64,000 nt of DNA from Hyphomicrobiaceae bacterium UBA7697 (GCA_002482645.1 DLGJ01000005.1:774834-838833), one strand, 5' to 3'. Shown: positions 24,941-33,810, counted from the first letter of the stretch. A program made the numbers and translations. Notes: a model not told the origin generated them from the letters alone.

Positions 24941-26407
24941 CTAGTGATTGTGGCCGTCGTCGAAACCCGACTTGGCCAACTGCGACTTCACGAGGAACGC
25001 GCCCTCGACCACGACTTCCTCGCCGGGCTTCAGACCTCCGAGCAACTCAACATGCGTGCCGTTGCTGCGGCCGAGCGTGACCGGGCGCGGCTTCAGCGCT
25101 CCGTCGCCTTCCTTGACGAAAACAACGCTTTGGCCTTCGTGCGTCTGCAGAGCTGAGGCCGGGATGCGGACGTCGACGGGATTCGCGGATAAAGCGATCC
25201 GCGCCGTCACGAACATTCCGGGCCGCAGGTGCTTTGGAGCGTTGTCAAGTTCTACACGCGCGTTCGCCGTCCGCGTCTCCTCCGAGACATTCGGCGTGAC
25301 AAACGCGATTGTGCCATCAGCCTGGAGCCCGCCGTCGGTGGTGATCGCCACTGGCTGGCCTTCCTCGACCCGCTCCAGATCGTGGGCGTAAATGCTGATG
25401 TCCACCCACACGGTCGACACGTCGGCGATGATGAAGGCCTCGCGGTCTGTCTGCACCGATTCGCCGTTTGTAAGATGACGGGCAACGATCGTGCCGCCAA
25501 GGGGCGCGCGCATGACATAGGCGGTAAGGTCGGCCTCGTCCTGCTCGGCAATCTCTTTGAGGCGGGATTCGCCGATGCCGAGCGCCAGTAGTTTCTGACG
25601 CGCACTGCGCAAATTGATCCGGGCCTCGGCGAAGTCTGTCTTGGCCGTGAGATGCGTCTTCTCGGAAACGATCCGCTTGCCGACAAGTGTCTCCGCGCGC
25701 TCGAAATTGTCTTTCGCCAGCGCCATGCGTTCCAGGCTCGCCAAATAGGCTGCTTTTGCGTCGGCAAGCTCGCGGCTGTCCAGTACGGCGAGCACATCGC
25801 CCTCCGCGACCTGATCGCCTTCGTTCGCCTTGACGGTGCGGGCTATGCCTGGGACCCGCGGAACGACATGCGCTAAAGCATTCTCGTTGTAGACGACCTC
25901 GGCGGGGCGCTCGATCGTGACCGGGATCGGGCCGCCCGAGACGGCTACCGTGCGGACATCGAATCTGTCCATTTGCTCTGGGGTCAGGTCGATGCCGCCA
26001 TGATCGTCAGGGACGTTGTGGCTCGAATGGTCGTCACCGCCGTGGCCATGTGAGTCCTCCGTGCCGTGGTCGTGACCTTCGTGGGCGTCGGAATCCTTGA
26101 CGTCGTCATGATCATGGCCGTCGTCATGACGATGCCCCGCTTTGTCGCCGTGCCCATCCTTCGCGTCCTGTCCTTCCTCGGCGCCATGACCATGTTCCGC
26201 ATGGTCGTGTCCGTCGTCGTGGTCCTGCTTGTCCCTGGCATCGTGGCCATGTTCGCCATGGTCGTGGCCGCCATGATCGTCTTGCGCCTCCGCAAGGTTG
26301 ACCGCTGGCGGACCATCCGTTTCGGCCCAACCCGGATCGACTGCGAGACCCAGGGCACCGGCCGCGAGGCAGGTCGACACGCGCGCGAGAGTCGTGATCT
26401 TGGTCAT
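24941..26407 (-). CDS. RND periplasmic adaptor with His-rich domain
   Basis: A 488-residue membrane-fusion protein. The start at 26407 is fixed by GGAG about 6 nt upstream and gives a clean signal peptide (residues 1-28). Residues about 43-137 are extremely His/Asp-rich (about 23 His), as in metal-sensing adaptors of CzcB type. The rest has lipoyl/barrel-sandwich and coiled-coil segments (VPRVPGIARTVKANEGDQVA, YVMRAPLGGTIVARHLTNGE, LRPGMFVTARIAL). It links the RND pump to an outer-membrane channel encoded elsewhere. Confidence 0.92.
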   Translation of the reverse strand: MTKITTLARVSTCLAAGALGLAVDPGWAETDGPPAVNLAEAQDDHGGHDHGEHGHDARDKQDHDDGHDHAEHGHGAEEGQDAKDGHGDKAGHRHDDGHDHDDVKDSDAHEGHDHGTEDSHGHGGDDHSSHNVPDDHGGIDLTPEQMDRFDVRTVAVSGGPIPVTIERPAEVVYNENALAHVVPRVPGIARTVKANEGDQVAEGDVLAVLDSRELADAKAAYLASLERMALAKDNFERAETLVGKRIVSEKTHLTAKTDFAEARINLRSARQKLLALGIGESRLKEIAEQDEADLTAYVMRAPLGGTIVARHLTNGESVQTDREAFIIADVSTVWVDISIYAHDLERVEEGQPVAITTDGGLQADGTIAFVTPNVSEETRTANARVELDNAPKHLRPGMFVTARIALSANPVDVRIPASALQTHEGQSVVFVKEGDGALKPRPVTLGRSNGTHVELLGGLKPGEEVVVEGAFLVKSQLAKSGFDDGHNH

Positions 26408-26423
26408 GTCGTTCTCCATGAAT

Positions 26424-27203
26424 TCAATCCTCGGTGCCCTGCGTAAGCCGAGCGATTCCCGCTTCCGCCGTCTCCAAACGAGGGCGCATGGAAAGTGCGT
26501 TGCGATAGTCTCTGAGAGCCTGGCTGTTCTCGCCGAGCCTTTCATACGCGGTGGCGCGATGCGCTAGCGCCTCGGCCGCAGGCTTGAGATTGATTCCAAT
26601 GGTCAGGTCGTCGATCGCCTCCTGATACCTGCCTTCCGACAGCTTGACCTCACCACGGCCGTAGTAGCAGAGGGGCAAGTCGATCTTGATCTCCAGGCCT
26701 TTTTCGAAGTCGTCGCGCGCCTTGTCCTGATCGCCCTTGCGTAGAAGACCCAAGCCACGATTGCAGTAGGCGCGGGCCAGGTCTGGCTTCAACTTGATCG
26801 CTTCTGTCAGATCAGCAATCGCCGCATCGTACTCGCCGGCGACGACGCGAGCGGAGCCTCTGTTGTACCAAGCCTCGAAATGTCCCGGTTCAAGCGCGAT
26901 GACGCGGTTATAGTCCGTGAGGCCCGCATTGAATTGCCCCATGCGGACAAACAGGTTGCCGCGATTGAGATAGGCTTGAGCACGGTTCGGGTCGGCCCCA
27001 ATGACCTCGCTTAGAGATGCAATTGCTTGAATGGACTTGTTGGCCTTGAGACAAGCCAGAGCCTGATTGGTGAGCTGTTCTACACGCGTTGACTTGGGCA
27101 AAGAGGAGTCGACCGCAGCACCCTCGCACGGAGGCGAGGCCGCGCGTGTCGGCAATGGCATCGACAGCGACAATAGAATTAGTGCGAAAGTTCGCTTGTG
27201 CAT
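26424..27203 (-). CDS. Secreted tetratricopeptide-repeat protein
   Basis: A 259-residue protein with a signal peptide (MHKRTFALILLSLSMPLPTR). About five TPR units follow (AYLNRGNLFVRMGQFNAGLT, AWYNRGSARVVAGEYDAAI, AYCNRGLGLLRKGDQDKARD, CYYGRGEVKLSEGRYQEAID, HRATAYERLGENSQALRDY). It probably acts in protein-protein contact in the periplasm. It lies 16 bp upstream of the adaptor gene and is likely cotranscribed with the pump. Its link to metal export is by context only. Confidence 0.88.
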   Translation of the reverse strand: MHKRTFALILLSLSMPLPTRAASPPCEGAAVDSSLPKSTRVEQLTNQALACLKANKSIQAIASLSEVIGADPNRAQAYLNRGNLFVRMGQFNAGLTDYNRVIALEPGHFEAWYNRGSARVVAGEYDAAIADLTEAIKLKPDLARAYCNRGLGLLRKGDQDKARDDFEKGLEIKIDLPLCYYGRGEVKLSEGRYQEAIDDLTIGINLKPAAEALAHRATAYERLGENSQALRDYRNALSMRPRLETAEAGIARLTQGTED

Positions 27204-27357
27204 GGTTGGTACACCTGGACTGCAATTGAGGGATGAGCAGCAGGTGGTGACAAGGATCGCTTTGGCAGGCGATTACCACACGCAAACGCGTGACACCCTT
27301 CACCGAGTCCGCCGCCCAGTCAGGCAGACTGCGCCCGCACGAACGGCAGGCGCGAGA

Positions 27358-27732
27358 TCAGGCGATGCGAGGTGGTTTTAGGAGGCCGTAGGTGCAGGTA
27401 AACACGTAGCCGGAGGTCGCGCGGGGCACGAGCTTACCGCCTGTCGGCGGATCCCTCAGGATGGTTTGGGTCGTCATCGGGAAGTCCGACGCGCAGCAAT
27501 GGGCATCGAGACAGTGACCGGCAGCATGGTTAGGGCTGTCATTGCCAGTGTCGGACGCTGCAACGTCGCTGGCCGCAGTGGTCTTACCTTGGGCGACGTT
27601 TAGATGGTCGTGCGCGGAGTCCAGGCCGCTGGATGCGGCATGAGATACCAAATCCGCATGCGCGACGGTGCCGCCGAACATGAGCGCGGCAACGAGAAGC
27701 GTGCATATGGCTTGATGAACACCCCGAAGCAT
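27358..27732 (-). CDS. Small secreted Cys/His protein, copy 1
   Basis: A 124-residue protein with a signal peptide (LLVAALMFGGTVAHA). The middle carries AAGHCLDAHCCAS and the end reads LKPPRIA. The GHC...CC motif and Pro-basic tail recur in the proteins at 33309 and 52772. It heads the TPR/adaptor/RND operon, 154 bp upstream. Small periplasmic metal-binding proteins such as CopL or DUF2946 have this look, but I do not assign a family. Confidence 0.65.
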   Translation of the reverse strand: MLRGVHQAICTLLVAALMFGGTVAHADLVSHAASSGLDSAHDHLNVAQGKTTAASDVAASDTGNDSPNHAAGHCLDAHCCASDFPMTTQTILRDPPTGGKLVPRATSGYVFTCTYGLLKPPRIA

Positions 27733-27872
27733 GCCTCAAACGAGCCCTTCGATCGTGTAATGTCAAGCTACTATTCCGTAACTCCGGGAAAGGCGGTACC
27801 AGCTACCGCTCCAGCTCCTCAAGGGTGCGTTGGGTTCTGACGCCAACCGGACTTTCGAATGGTTCTTCCGGG

Positions 27873-27898
27873 GTCCGCTTTTGGCACTTAGCAGACAT
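27873..27898. repeat. REP-like palindrome, copy B
   Basis: This 26-bp segment begins GTCCGCT and ends AGCAGACAT, aligning without gaps to copy A (21774-21799) at about 20 of 26 positions. It lies between the secreted Cys/His gene and the tyrosine recombinase, so the pair flanks the RND operon. Confidence 0.4.
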
Positions 27899-27993
27899 GA
27901 CCGATATTTTGCTGAGGTCTGGTCGGCCCTGGAACGAGACCTCCCGAGCCGTGTTGAACAGGCTCTTCCTCTCAAAACGAGAGCAGCTTGGTC

Positions 27994-28623
27994 ATGCCAA
28001 CCATCGAGAATCGTGTTCGTTTCCCGTTCCGCCGACCTTGGAACAAGGACAAGATCGTAGGCCAGAAGCCGCCGCTTCAACCGAAGCACGTCTGGGCCGT
28101 TCGGACGCGCCTTCAACTGGCGAATCGACGAAGAGATCTGGCTCTCTTCAACCTAGCGATCGATAGCAAGCTGCGGTGCTGCGACCTCGTAGGCTTGAAG
28201 ATTGAAGATGTTGCTCCCCACGGATATGCAATGGAACGTGCGACCGTGCGTCAGAAGAAGACCGGGCGGCCAGTGCGGTTCGAGTTGACCGAACAGACGC
28301 GACAAGCCCTGGACGAATGTCTGGCTCAGAGTTCGATGGGAACAGAAGGCTTCCTATTTCCCGGCAAGCGGGCACAGAGAGCCCTGAGCACCCGACAATA
28401 CGCGCGGTTGGTTTCAGACTGGACGTACAGCATCGGGCTTGATCGATCGCTTTTCGGAACGCACTCGCTCCGGCGGACCAAGGCAACCCTCATCTACCGA
28501 AAGACCGGCAATCTGCGTGCGGTGCAACTGTTGCTCGGACACTCAAAGATTGAGAGCAACGTTAGATACTTGGGAATCGAAGTAGACGACGCCCTCCTCA
28601 TTTCTGAGGGTATGGAGGTCTGA
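27994..28623 (+). CDS. Tyrosine recombinase/integrase
   Basis: A 209-residue protein consisting mostly of the catalytic domain. The conserved residues are R in SKLRCCDLVGL, K in RQKKTGRPVRF, H-x-L-R in THSLRRTKATLIYRKTG, H in LLLGHSKIES, and the nucleophile Tyr in NVRYLGIE. It lacks the longer N-terminal core-binding domain of phage integrases, matching short stand-alone integrases common in alphaproteobacterial islands. It is convergent with the CBS-domain gene. Confidence 0.9.
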   Translation: MPTIENRVRFPFRRPWNKDKIVGQKPPLQPKHVWAVRTRLQLANRRRDLALFNLAIDSKLRCCDLVGLKIEDVAPHGYAMERATVRQKKTGRPVRFELTEQTRQALDECLAQSSMGTEGFLFPGKRAQRALSTRQYARLVSDWTYSIGLDRSLFGTHSLRRTKATLIYRKTGNLRAVQLLLGHSKIESNVRYLGIEVDDALLISEGMEV

Positions 28624-28629
28624 ATCACG

Positions 28630-28654
28630 GGGCAGAGCAGACGCCGCTCTGCCC
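28630..28654. terminator. Perfect hairpin between convergent genes
   Basis: GGGCAGAGC (28630-28638) and GCTCTGCCC (28646-28654) form a 9-bp stem with a 7-nt loop, 7 bp after the integrase stop. It is a likely bidirectional transcription stop, though no long T-run follows. Confidence 0.6.
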
Positions 28655-28767
28655 TATTCCGGCGGCCGTTCTGTGCCAAGAGCGGATATGGCCACATCAT
28701 GGCCGTCGTCCAAAGCCAGCAGCTCGCGGGATACGATACCCACGGCAATCCAATTACGATAAGCCAT
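28654..28767 (-). CDS. Possible 37-aa protein overlapping the CBS gene
   Basis: The frame starts ATG inside the last codons of the CBS gene (14-bp overlap) and reads MAYRNWIAVGIVSRELLALD, then a GHDVAISALGTERPPE end. It ends at the base of the hairpin. The overlap suggests possible translational coupling. There is no homology I recognise, so it may be chance. Confidence 0.3.
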   Translation of the reverse strand: MAYRNWIAVGIVSRELLALDDGHDVAISALGTERPPE

Positions 28768-29434
28768 GCACGACTTCGGAAAGCGTGTTCATAAAGTTGT
28801 GGACTTTGGTAACCCCTACAACGTTTTCAGCAGCCACGCGTACAGCAGTTCTATCCCTTTCATTCTCAACGATCCCCCAGAGATAAACCTCGCCGTTAGC
28901 GACAATCACATCAGCGGATTGCATCGATACGCCAGTGCTTCGCTTTACGAGCGCAATAATTCCAGAACGGATGTCCCAATCTTCGACCGTCGGTCTGACC
29001 TCGCGATGGCCGAACGATGCGAGACCGCGCAGTACATCTGCCCGGGTGACAAGACCTACCAATCGCCCACCTTCGATGACGGGGACGCGCTTGATATGAT
29101 TTGACTCAAGAATTCGGGCAACGTCTGCCAACGAGGCATCTTGAGTAACGGAGATGACATCACGCGACATTATGTCTTTCGCTCGTGTACCGTGTCTTCG
29201 GACGAATCTATCTGTGCTATTGGCCGCAAGCGATAGCCACCAGCTCCGTCCGGGATCTCGCTCCGAGCGCCGCATAAGGTCGCCCTCGCTAACTACTCCC
29301 AAAACGTCGCCATTCTCATTCGAGACCAGAACGGCGCTAATACGATGGTCGAGTAGGATTTTAGCTACCGACGTCACATCCACTTCAGGATCAATAGTGA
29401 TAACGTCCGTTGTCATAACGTCTTTGGCGCGCAT
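28754..29434 (-). CDS. CBS-pair plus BON domain protein
   Basis: A 226-residue soluble protein. There are two CBS motifs: residues about 4-60 (MTTDVITIDPEVDVTSVAKI, ISAVLVSNENGDVLGVVSEG) and about 88-145 (DIMSRDVISVTQDASLADVA, IKRVPVIEGGRLVGLVTRAD). A BON-like domain (VIVANGEVYLWGIVENERD, VVGVTKVHNFMN) closes the protein. CBS pairs bind adenine nucleotides, so an energy-sensing role is possible. It is followed 44 bp later by no gene in its own strand direction; the upstream neighbour is the CPH-type ATPase. Confidence 0.9.
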   Translation of the reverse strand: MRAKDVMTTDVITIDPEVDVTSVAKILLDHRISAVLVSNENGDVLGVVSEGDLMRRSERDPGRSWWLSLAANSTDRFVRRHGTRAKDIMSRDVISVTQDASLADVARILESNHIKRVPVIEGGRLVGLVTRADVLRGLASFGHREVRPTVEDWDIRSGIIALVKRSTGVSMQSADVIVANGEVYLWGIVENERDRTAVRVAAENVVGVTKVHNFMNTLSEVVHGLS

Positions 29435-29478
29435 ACCATTGACTCCATAGTTCGATAGGGAGTGCCACTTGAGATTTG

Positions 29479-31482
29479 CTAGTCTTTTGTTGCTTCCGGC
29501 ACCAGCGCCCTGGCGCGTTCTAGCAACTTGGCGTTAATCGCGACAATTACTGTACTGAAAGACATCAGCGCGGCTCCCATTGCGGGTGAAAGCAGAACGC
29601 CCCAGCTAAGCGCGGCTCCAGCCGCGAGCGGTATCGCGAGGGCATTGTAACCTGTTGCCCAAAAGAGATTCTGCACCATCTTTTTGTATGTCGCCCGTGA
29701 CAACGCCAAGATTGCAGAAACATCCCGTGGGTCACTCCTTACGAGCACAATATCGGCTGACTCTATCGCCACGTCGGTGCCAGCCCCGATCGCTATGCCA
29801 AGGTCCGACTCGACGAGGGCCGGCGCATCGTTCACACCATCGCCAACCATAGCCACCGACAGTCCGCGTTGTTTTACTTCTCTTACTTTCTCAGCCTTAG
29901 CTCCAGGTAGGACCTCAGCAAAATAATCATCTAGGCCAACCTCCGCAGCGACCGTTCGCGCCACCGCAGTGGCGTCCCCGGTCAGCATCATAGTCTTGAT
30001 GCCCATAGACTTTAGCTTAGAAACGGCCTCCACGGACTCACTGCGCACGATATCGGCGAGAGCGATTGCCCCTACGACGGAGTCATTGATGACAAGATAG
30101 ACAACGGTCTTTCCTTCTTCAGCCAATTTGGTGACGGTCGGTTCATCTATCTCATGACGCCGCTCACGCAAATAACCTGGGCTAACAACCTTAACATTTT
30201 GGTTGTCGATCACGGCCTCGATACCCTGCCCAGTAAGGCTGTGGAATTCTGTGATCGAAGGAAGTTTGACCTTCTGATCTTCGGCATGTCGAACAATACC
30301 CCGAGCGATGGGGTGTTGAGATTGGCTCTCGAGGGCTGCGGCCCAAGCAATCACCTGATCCTTGGAGTGCTCGGCCAATGCCACAATGTCCGAGACGCCA
30401 AACCTGCCCTCGGTAAGTGTGCCTGTTTTATCGAAGATCACCGCCTGCAAATTTCGAGCTCGCTCGAATGCTGCGCGATCCCGAACAAGTAGCCCACTTT
30501 GAGCCGTGAGTGTCGTACTAACTGCCACCACAAGAGGGACAGCCAGGCCGAGAGCATGCGGACATGTGATCACCATGACCGTGACCATACGTTCAAGGGC
30601 AAACTCGAATTTGGCTCCAAGGCCCAACCACACAAGGAGAGTTCCACCACCCGCCGTCAGAGCAATGTAGGTGAGCCAGAGGGCAGCACGGTTTGCCAGA
30701 TCTTGGGTGCGAGAACGGCTCTCTTGGGCACGTTTCACCAAATCTATTACTTGACTCAGATAAGTCTCAGCGCCGGTCTTGTGGATTTCTACTGTGACCG
30801 AACCATCTTCGTTGACAGCACCTCCGACTACCTCCTGACCCTCGGCCCGCGCTACCGGGCGAGATTCTCCAGTAAGCATCGACTCGTCGAAAGTTGATCG
30901 CCCACTGACAATGACACCATCTATAGGCACTTTCTCGCCGGGCTTTATGAGGACCCGATCACCTGGTCTCAGCTCGGAGACGGGGACTTCGTCCTGACTA
31001 CCGTCTGCCGCCATACGATGAGCTGTCGCGGGAAGGAGTCGAACGAGGGCCTGCAGTGCTCCGGAAGCCCCCATCACCGAACGCATTTCAATCCAATGCC
31101 CGAGCAGCATCACGTCGATGAGCGTGACGAGTTCCCAGAAGAACACCTTGCCCGAAAGACCGAAGACGACTGCGCTGGAATAGAGGAATGCTACGCTGAT
31201 CGCCAACGCGATCAATGTCATCATACCAGGACGTCCCCGGCTGAGCTCGTTTACCAAGCCCTTTAGAAATGGCCATCCACCATAGAAGAATACGACGGCG
31301 GAGATTCCGAATAGCAGATAGTCTGAGCCCGGGAATCTCAGTGTCTCACGGAGTCCCAGAAAACTCTGGATCATCGGTGATAGCGCCAGAACAGGCACAG
31401 TCAGTCCTAGTGATACCCAGAACCGCCGGCGGTAGTCGGCGATCATCGCGCCGTGATCATGGGCCGCTTCCATGGTTTTCAT
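29479..31482 (-). CDS. P1B-type metal ATPase with CPH motif (CopB-like)
   Basis: A 667-residue heavy-metal P-type ATPase. It has a short His-containing N-terminus (MEAAHDHG) and no HMA domain. Motifs are LTGESRPVARA, the TM6 signature TCPHALGLAVP (CPH), the phosphorylation site FDKTGTLTEG, SQSQHPIARG and MVGDGVNDAPAL. CPH pumps (P1B-3, CopB type) are linked to Cu or Ag export. The start could be 31482 or 31473; AGGA sits 8 nt before the latter. It lies downstream of DUF5676 under likely CsoR control. Confidence 0.92.
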   Translation of the reverse strand: MKTMEAAHDHGAMIADYRRRFWVSLGLTVPVLALSPMIQSFLGLRETLRFPGSDYLLFGISAVVFFYGGWPFLKGLVNELSRGRPGMMTLIALAISVAFLYSSAVVFGLSGKVFFWELVTLIDVMLLGHWIEMRSVMGASGALQALVRLLPATAHRMAADGSQDEVPVSELRPGDRVLIKPGEKVPIDGVIVSGRSTFDESMLTGESRPVARAEGQEVVGGAVNEDGSVTVEIHKTGAETYLSQVIDLVKRAQESRSRTQDLANRAALWLTYIALTAGGGTLLVWLGLGAKFEFALERMVTVMVITCPHALGLAVPLVVAVSTTLTAQSGLLVRDRAAFERARNLQAVIFDKTGTLTEGRFGVSDIVALAEHSKDQVIAWAAALESQSQHPIARGIVRHAEDQKVKLPSITEFHSLTGQGIEAVIDNQNVKVVSPGYLRERRHEIDEPTVTKLAEEGKTVVYLVINDSVVGAIALADIVRSESVEAVSKLKSMGIKTMMLTGDATAVARTVAAEVGLDDYFAEVLPGAKAEKVREVKQRGLSVAMVGDGVNDAPALVESDLGIAIGAGTDVAIESADIVLVRSDPRDVSAILALSRATYKKMVQNLFWATGYNALAIPLAAGAALSWGVLLSPAMGAALMSFSTVIVAINAKLLERARALVPEATKD

Positions 31483-31514
31483 CCTGATGTTGGCACGCCG
31501 AACCGTCGGCAGCC

Positions 31515-31778
31515 TCAGCGTTGCGTCAGTGAATTGAACACCCAGGTCGCAACGGCTGCGAAGAACCAACCGAACAAGAGGCTGCCAACAATCCCTTCGA
31601 TCCAACCAAACACTGATGTGACAGGACGGACCGTGAAGAGTTCGACCCAACCGTGAGCGACTGGAATTTCAGGTGCGACTAGTGCTGTCACGGCACACAA
31701 GGCAAATGTTGCAATCAGTGCGATCGACAGGGCCCACGCTGCTGGTTTGAGAGGAATTCGAGAGATCCTGTCTTGCAT
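31515..31778 (-). CDS. DUF5676 membrane protein, copy 1
   Basis: An 87-residue protein with two membrane helices (LSIALIATFALCAVTALVA, IEGIVGSLLFGWFFAAVATW) and the linker VAHGWVELFT typical of DUF5676. The start at 31778 has GGAG 7 nt upstream. It lies 32 bp before the CPH ATPase and 30 bp after the CsoR operator. A second copy is at 51250-51534. The role is unknown but context is copper stress. Confidence 0.8.
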   Translation of the reverse strand: MQDRISRIPLKPAAWALSIALIATFALCAVTALVAPEIPVAHGWVELFTVRPVTSVFGWIEGIVGSLLFGWFFAAVATWVFNSLTQR

Positions 31779-31807
31779 TGGAAATCTCCAAGTTAATCTG
31801 CGGTCCA

Positions 31808-31828
31808 GTATACCCCCATGGGGTATAC
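31808..31828. promoter_or_regulatory. CsoR operator, main palindrome
   Basis: GTATACCCC-CAT-GGGGTATAC has perfect 9-bp arms in the gap between DUF5676 and csoR, which are divergent. The TACCCC/GGGGTA core matches CsoR-family operators. Cu(I) binding to CsoR would release it and free both promoters. Confidence 0.85.
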
Positions 31829-31831
31829 AAT

Positions 31832-31849
31832 AATACCCAGGTGGGGTAC
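31832..31849. promoter_or_regulatory. CsoR operator, second imperfect site
   Basis: AATACCC-AGGT-GGGGTAC repeats the core 24 bp downstream of the first centre, with one mismatched arm base. Two sites suggest binding of two tetramers or one site per divergent promoter. Confidence 0.6.
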
Positions 31850-31859
31850 AGTCAACTGC

Positions 31860-32132
31860 ATGACACCCCGCACCCAAAAGAACGCGCGCGCGCGCCTTGC
31901 CCGCATTGAAGGACAGGTCCGCGGCCTTGCACGTATGATTGCCGACGACCGCTATTGCATCGATGTCATCACCCAGACTCAAGCAGTGCGGGCTGCCTTG
32001 GCGCGTGTGGAACGGCTTGTTCTCCAGGATCACGTTGAGCACTGTGTCGCCGACGCGGTCGCTTCGGGCGATAAGGCCGAGCGCGAACGGAAAATCGAGG
32101 AGCTGATAAGCGTTTTGAAGGGGGCCACTTAA
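31860..32132 (+). CDS. csoR: CsoR-family copper-sensing repressor
   Basis: A 90-residue all-helical regulator (RARLARIEGQVRGLARMIAD, RYCIDVITQTQAVRAALARV). The Cu(I) ligands C33, H58 and C62 (HVEHC) match the CsoR Cys-His-Cys site, not the FrmR or RcnR patterns. The ATG at 31860 is chosen because an upstream in-frame ATG (31818) would start inside the operator. It is divergent from DUF5676 and the CPH ATPase and likely represses both and itself. Confidence 0.92.
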   Translation: MTPRTQKNARARLARIEGQVRGLARMIADDRYCIDVITQTQAVRAALARVERLVLQDHVEHCVADAVASGDKAERERKIEELISVLKGAT

Positions 32133-32342
32133 AGCGGGCCAGCTTGTACAGGATCCGTGCGCGCTTGAAAGGGGGAGATTGAGAGCAAGCGACTTACCCT
32201 CACTTCTCGATCAAACGAACCTCATGTCCAAGGCTGAGAACAAAGCTAATCCTAGAAAACACCTAGATGAAAGCTCTGATTGCCGATCTCGAGAGCGTTC
32301 CAAAGGCAACGCCTGACGTAGACGGAAAGTGAGGATAGCAGC

Positions 32343-33055
32343 GTGGCAAGAACGGCTGAACTCTACCGCATGGTGATGGACGATCATTTGTGCCCCTACG
32401 GCTTGAAATCAAAAGATCTGCTTGAACTGAAGTCCCGCTCCGAAGCAGACGCATTTATGGAAAAGCACGGCGTGCAGACCACGCCGCAAGCATGGATCGA
32501 TGGCAAGCGTATCAGCGGGTACGAGGCGCTGCGTGAACATTTTGGTCACCCGGTTGAGCAAGACGATGAAACCACGTATCGGCCGATCATCGTGATCCTC
32601 AGCGTCGCCGCACTAATGGCGCTGGCGATGAGCTGGGCGGCTTACGGAGAGCTGTTCACCGTTCGGGCCTTCGAGTGGTTCATTGCGGTCTCCATGTGTT
32701 TTCTGGCGGGCAGAAGCTGCAGGATCTGGAGAGTTTCTCCACGATGTTCCTCAACTACGATCTTCTGGCGCGGCGCTGGGTCCGTTACGGATATGTGTAT
32801 CCCTTCGGCGAGGCGTTGGTTGGCATTCTAATGATTTCCGGAGCGTTATGGTGGATTTCCGCGCCCGTTGTGCTTTTCATCGGCACGGTCGGCGCCGTAT
32901 CCGTGTTTAAAGCCGCCTACGTCGAAAAGCGTGAACTCAAATGCGCTTGCGTCGGCGGCAATAGCAACGTGCCTTTGGGCTTTGTTTCGCTGACTGAGAA
33001 TCTGATGATGCTGCTGATGGGAGTTTGGGTCACTGCTAGGGCTCTATTTCTCTGA
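32343..33055 (+). pseudogene. Glutaredoxin-MauE/DoxX fusion with frameshift
   Basis: Two overlapping frames make one protein. Frame one (GTG start, GAGG 8 nt upstream) encodes a glutaredoxin-like domain: DDHLCPYGLKSKDLLELKSR, with HGVQTTPQAWIDGKRISGYE. It then enters the membrane part and loses frame near 32708. Frame two continues GQKLQDLESFSTMFLNYDLL, then VYPFGEALVGILMISGALWW and CACVGGNSNVPLGFVSLTEN, typical of MauE/DoxX redox membrane proteins. One missing base in GGCGGGCAGAAG explains the break. It may be a mutation or a sequencing error. Confidence 0.75.
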
Positions 33056-33270
33056 CAGACCGTGTCCCACCAATCCGCAAATAAACCTATCTAGGTGATC
33101 CGTGATGACGCGATTAATCTCTTGGTGGTTCCTAGACCGCAAATTCCAATTCGGCACCTACATGTCGATGGCGGGAGCGGACTACGGCATCAGTAGCGGA
33201 TTTGTGCTCAATTGAACTCAACCCTGGTCTTTGGTGGGCAGCTTAACCTGATGGATCACGATCAAGTAAC

Positions 33271-33298
33271 TTGACCTACCATGATTTAACAACATACT
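33271..33298 (+). promoter_or_regulatory. Predicted promoter with overlapping palindrome
   Basis: TTGACC (33271-33276) and CATACT (33293-33298) are spaced 16 bp, just upstream of the secreted Cys/His gene. The palindrome TCAAG-TAA-CTTGA (33262-33274) overlaps the -35 hexamer. The gene start at 33309 lies only about 10 nt past the -10 hexamer, so the mRNA may have almost no leader. Confidence 0.4.
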
Positions 33299-33308
33299 TC
33301 GCGCTGAT

Positions 33309-33692
33309 ATGACGCGGTTCAGAACCATTGTCGTCGCCTGTCTGACTTTCGCGGTAGCTACGCTGCCAGCGGCGGGCGTCTTTGCGCCCGCGACAATGGC
33401 GAATGCCCCCGATGATGACGCTGGCCTGCATTGTGCTGAGCACGTGATGGCGGAGCATGATGATCATCAGTCAGAGACCGGTCCCGACGGTGGCGCGGAG
33501 CCGGGTAGCAAAGTCGGCCATTGCGATGACAATGGCTGTTGCGGCGAGTGCCTCTGCCTTGGGCTGACAGCGGTTCTAGATCGTGCTTTTGAGGTGCAAA
33601 CCCCATTTCTCCCGCGCCCTTCAATGACCCGCGTTGTCATTCATATCAGCGGGCCGGCTTACATCCCGCAACCACCGCCTCCGCGCGCCTAA
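33309..33692 (+). CDS. Small secreted Cys/His protein, copy 2
   Basis: A 127-residue protein with a signal peptide (VVACLTFAVATLPAAGVFA). It has an acidic His-containing middle (HCAEHVMAEHDDHQ), then KVGHCDDNGCCGECLCLG, and ends IPQPPPPRA. The same GHC...CC motif and Pro-basic tail occur at 27358 and 52772. It precedes the Cus-type adaptor by 118 bp. Periplasmic metal capture is the likely role, by composition and context. Confidence 0.7.
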   Translation: MTRFRTIVVACLTFAVATLPAAGVFAPATMANAPDDDAGLHCAEHVMAEHDDHQSETGPDGGAEPGSKVGHCDDNGCCGECLCLGLTAVLDRAFEVQTPFLPRPSMTRVVIHISGPAYIPQPPPPRA

Positions 33693-33810
33693 TCCTCACC
33701 CAAGTAAACGCCGTTCAGCGTGAGCACTTGCTCATGCATTGCGGCGTGCGCTAAGCGCCTCTACCCGCCAGGGCAGAGGTCCAAGCAACGAGGATTGGGA
33801 GGCGCACAAG

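Noticed and set aside
26066..26446. Hydrophobic forward ORF that looks like a membrane protein
   Set aside because: It is the complement of the His/Asp-rich codons of the RND adaptor; CAC and GAC reverse to GTG and GTC, giving false Val-rich helices.
31818..31859. Upstream ATG for csoR
   Set aside because: It lies inside the operator palindrome; the family N-terminus starts at 31860.
33105..33215. 36-codon ORF after the glutaredoxin-MauE pseudogene
   Set aside because: No clear ribosome site, domain or conservation could be seen.
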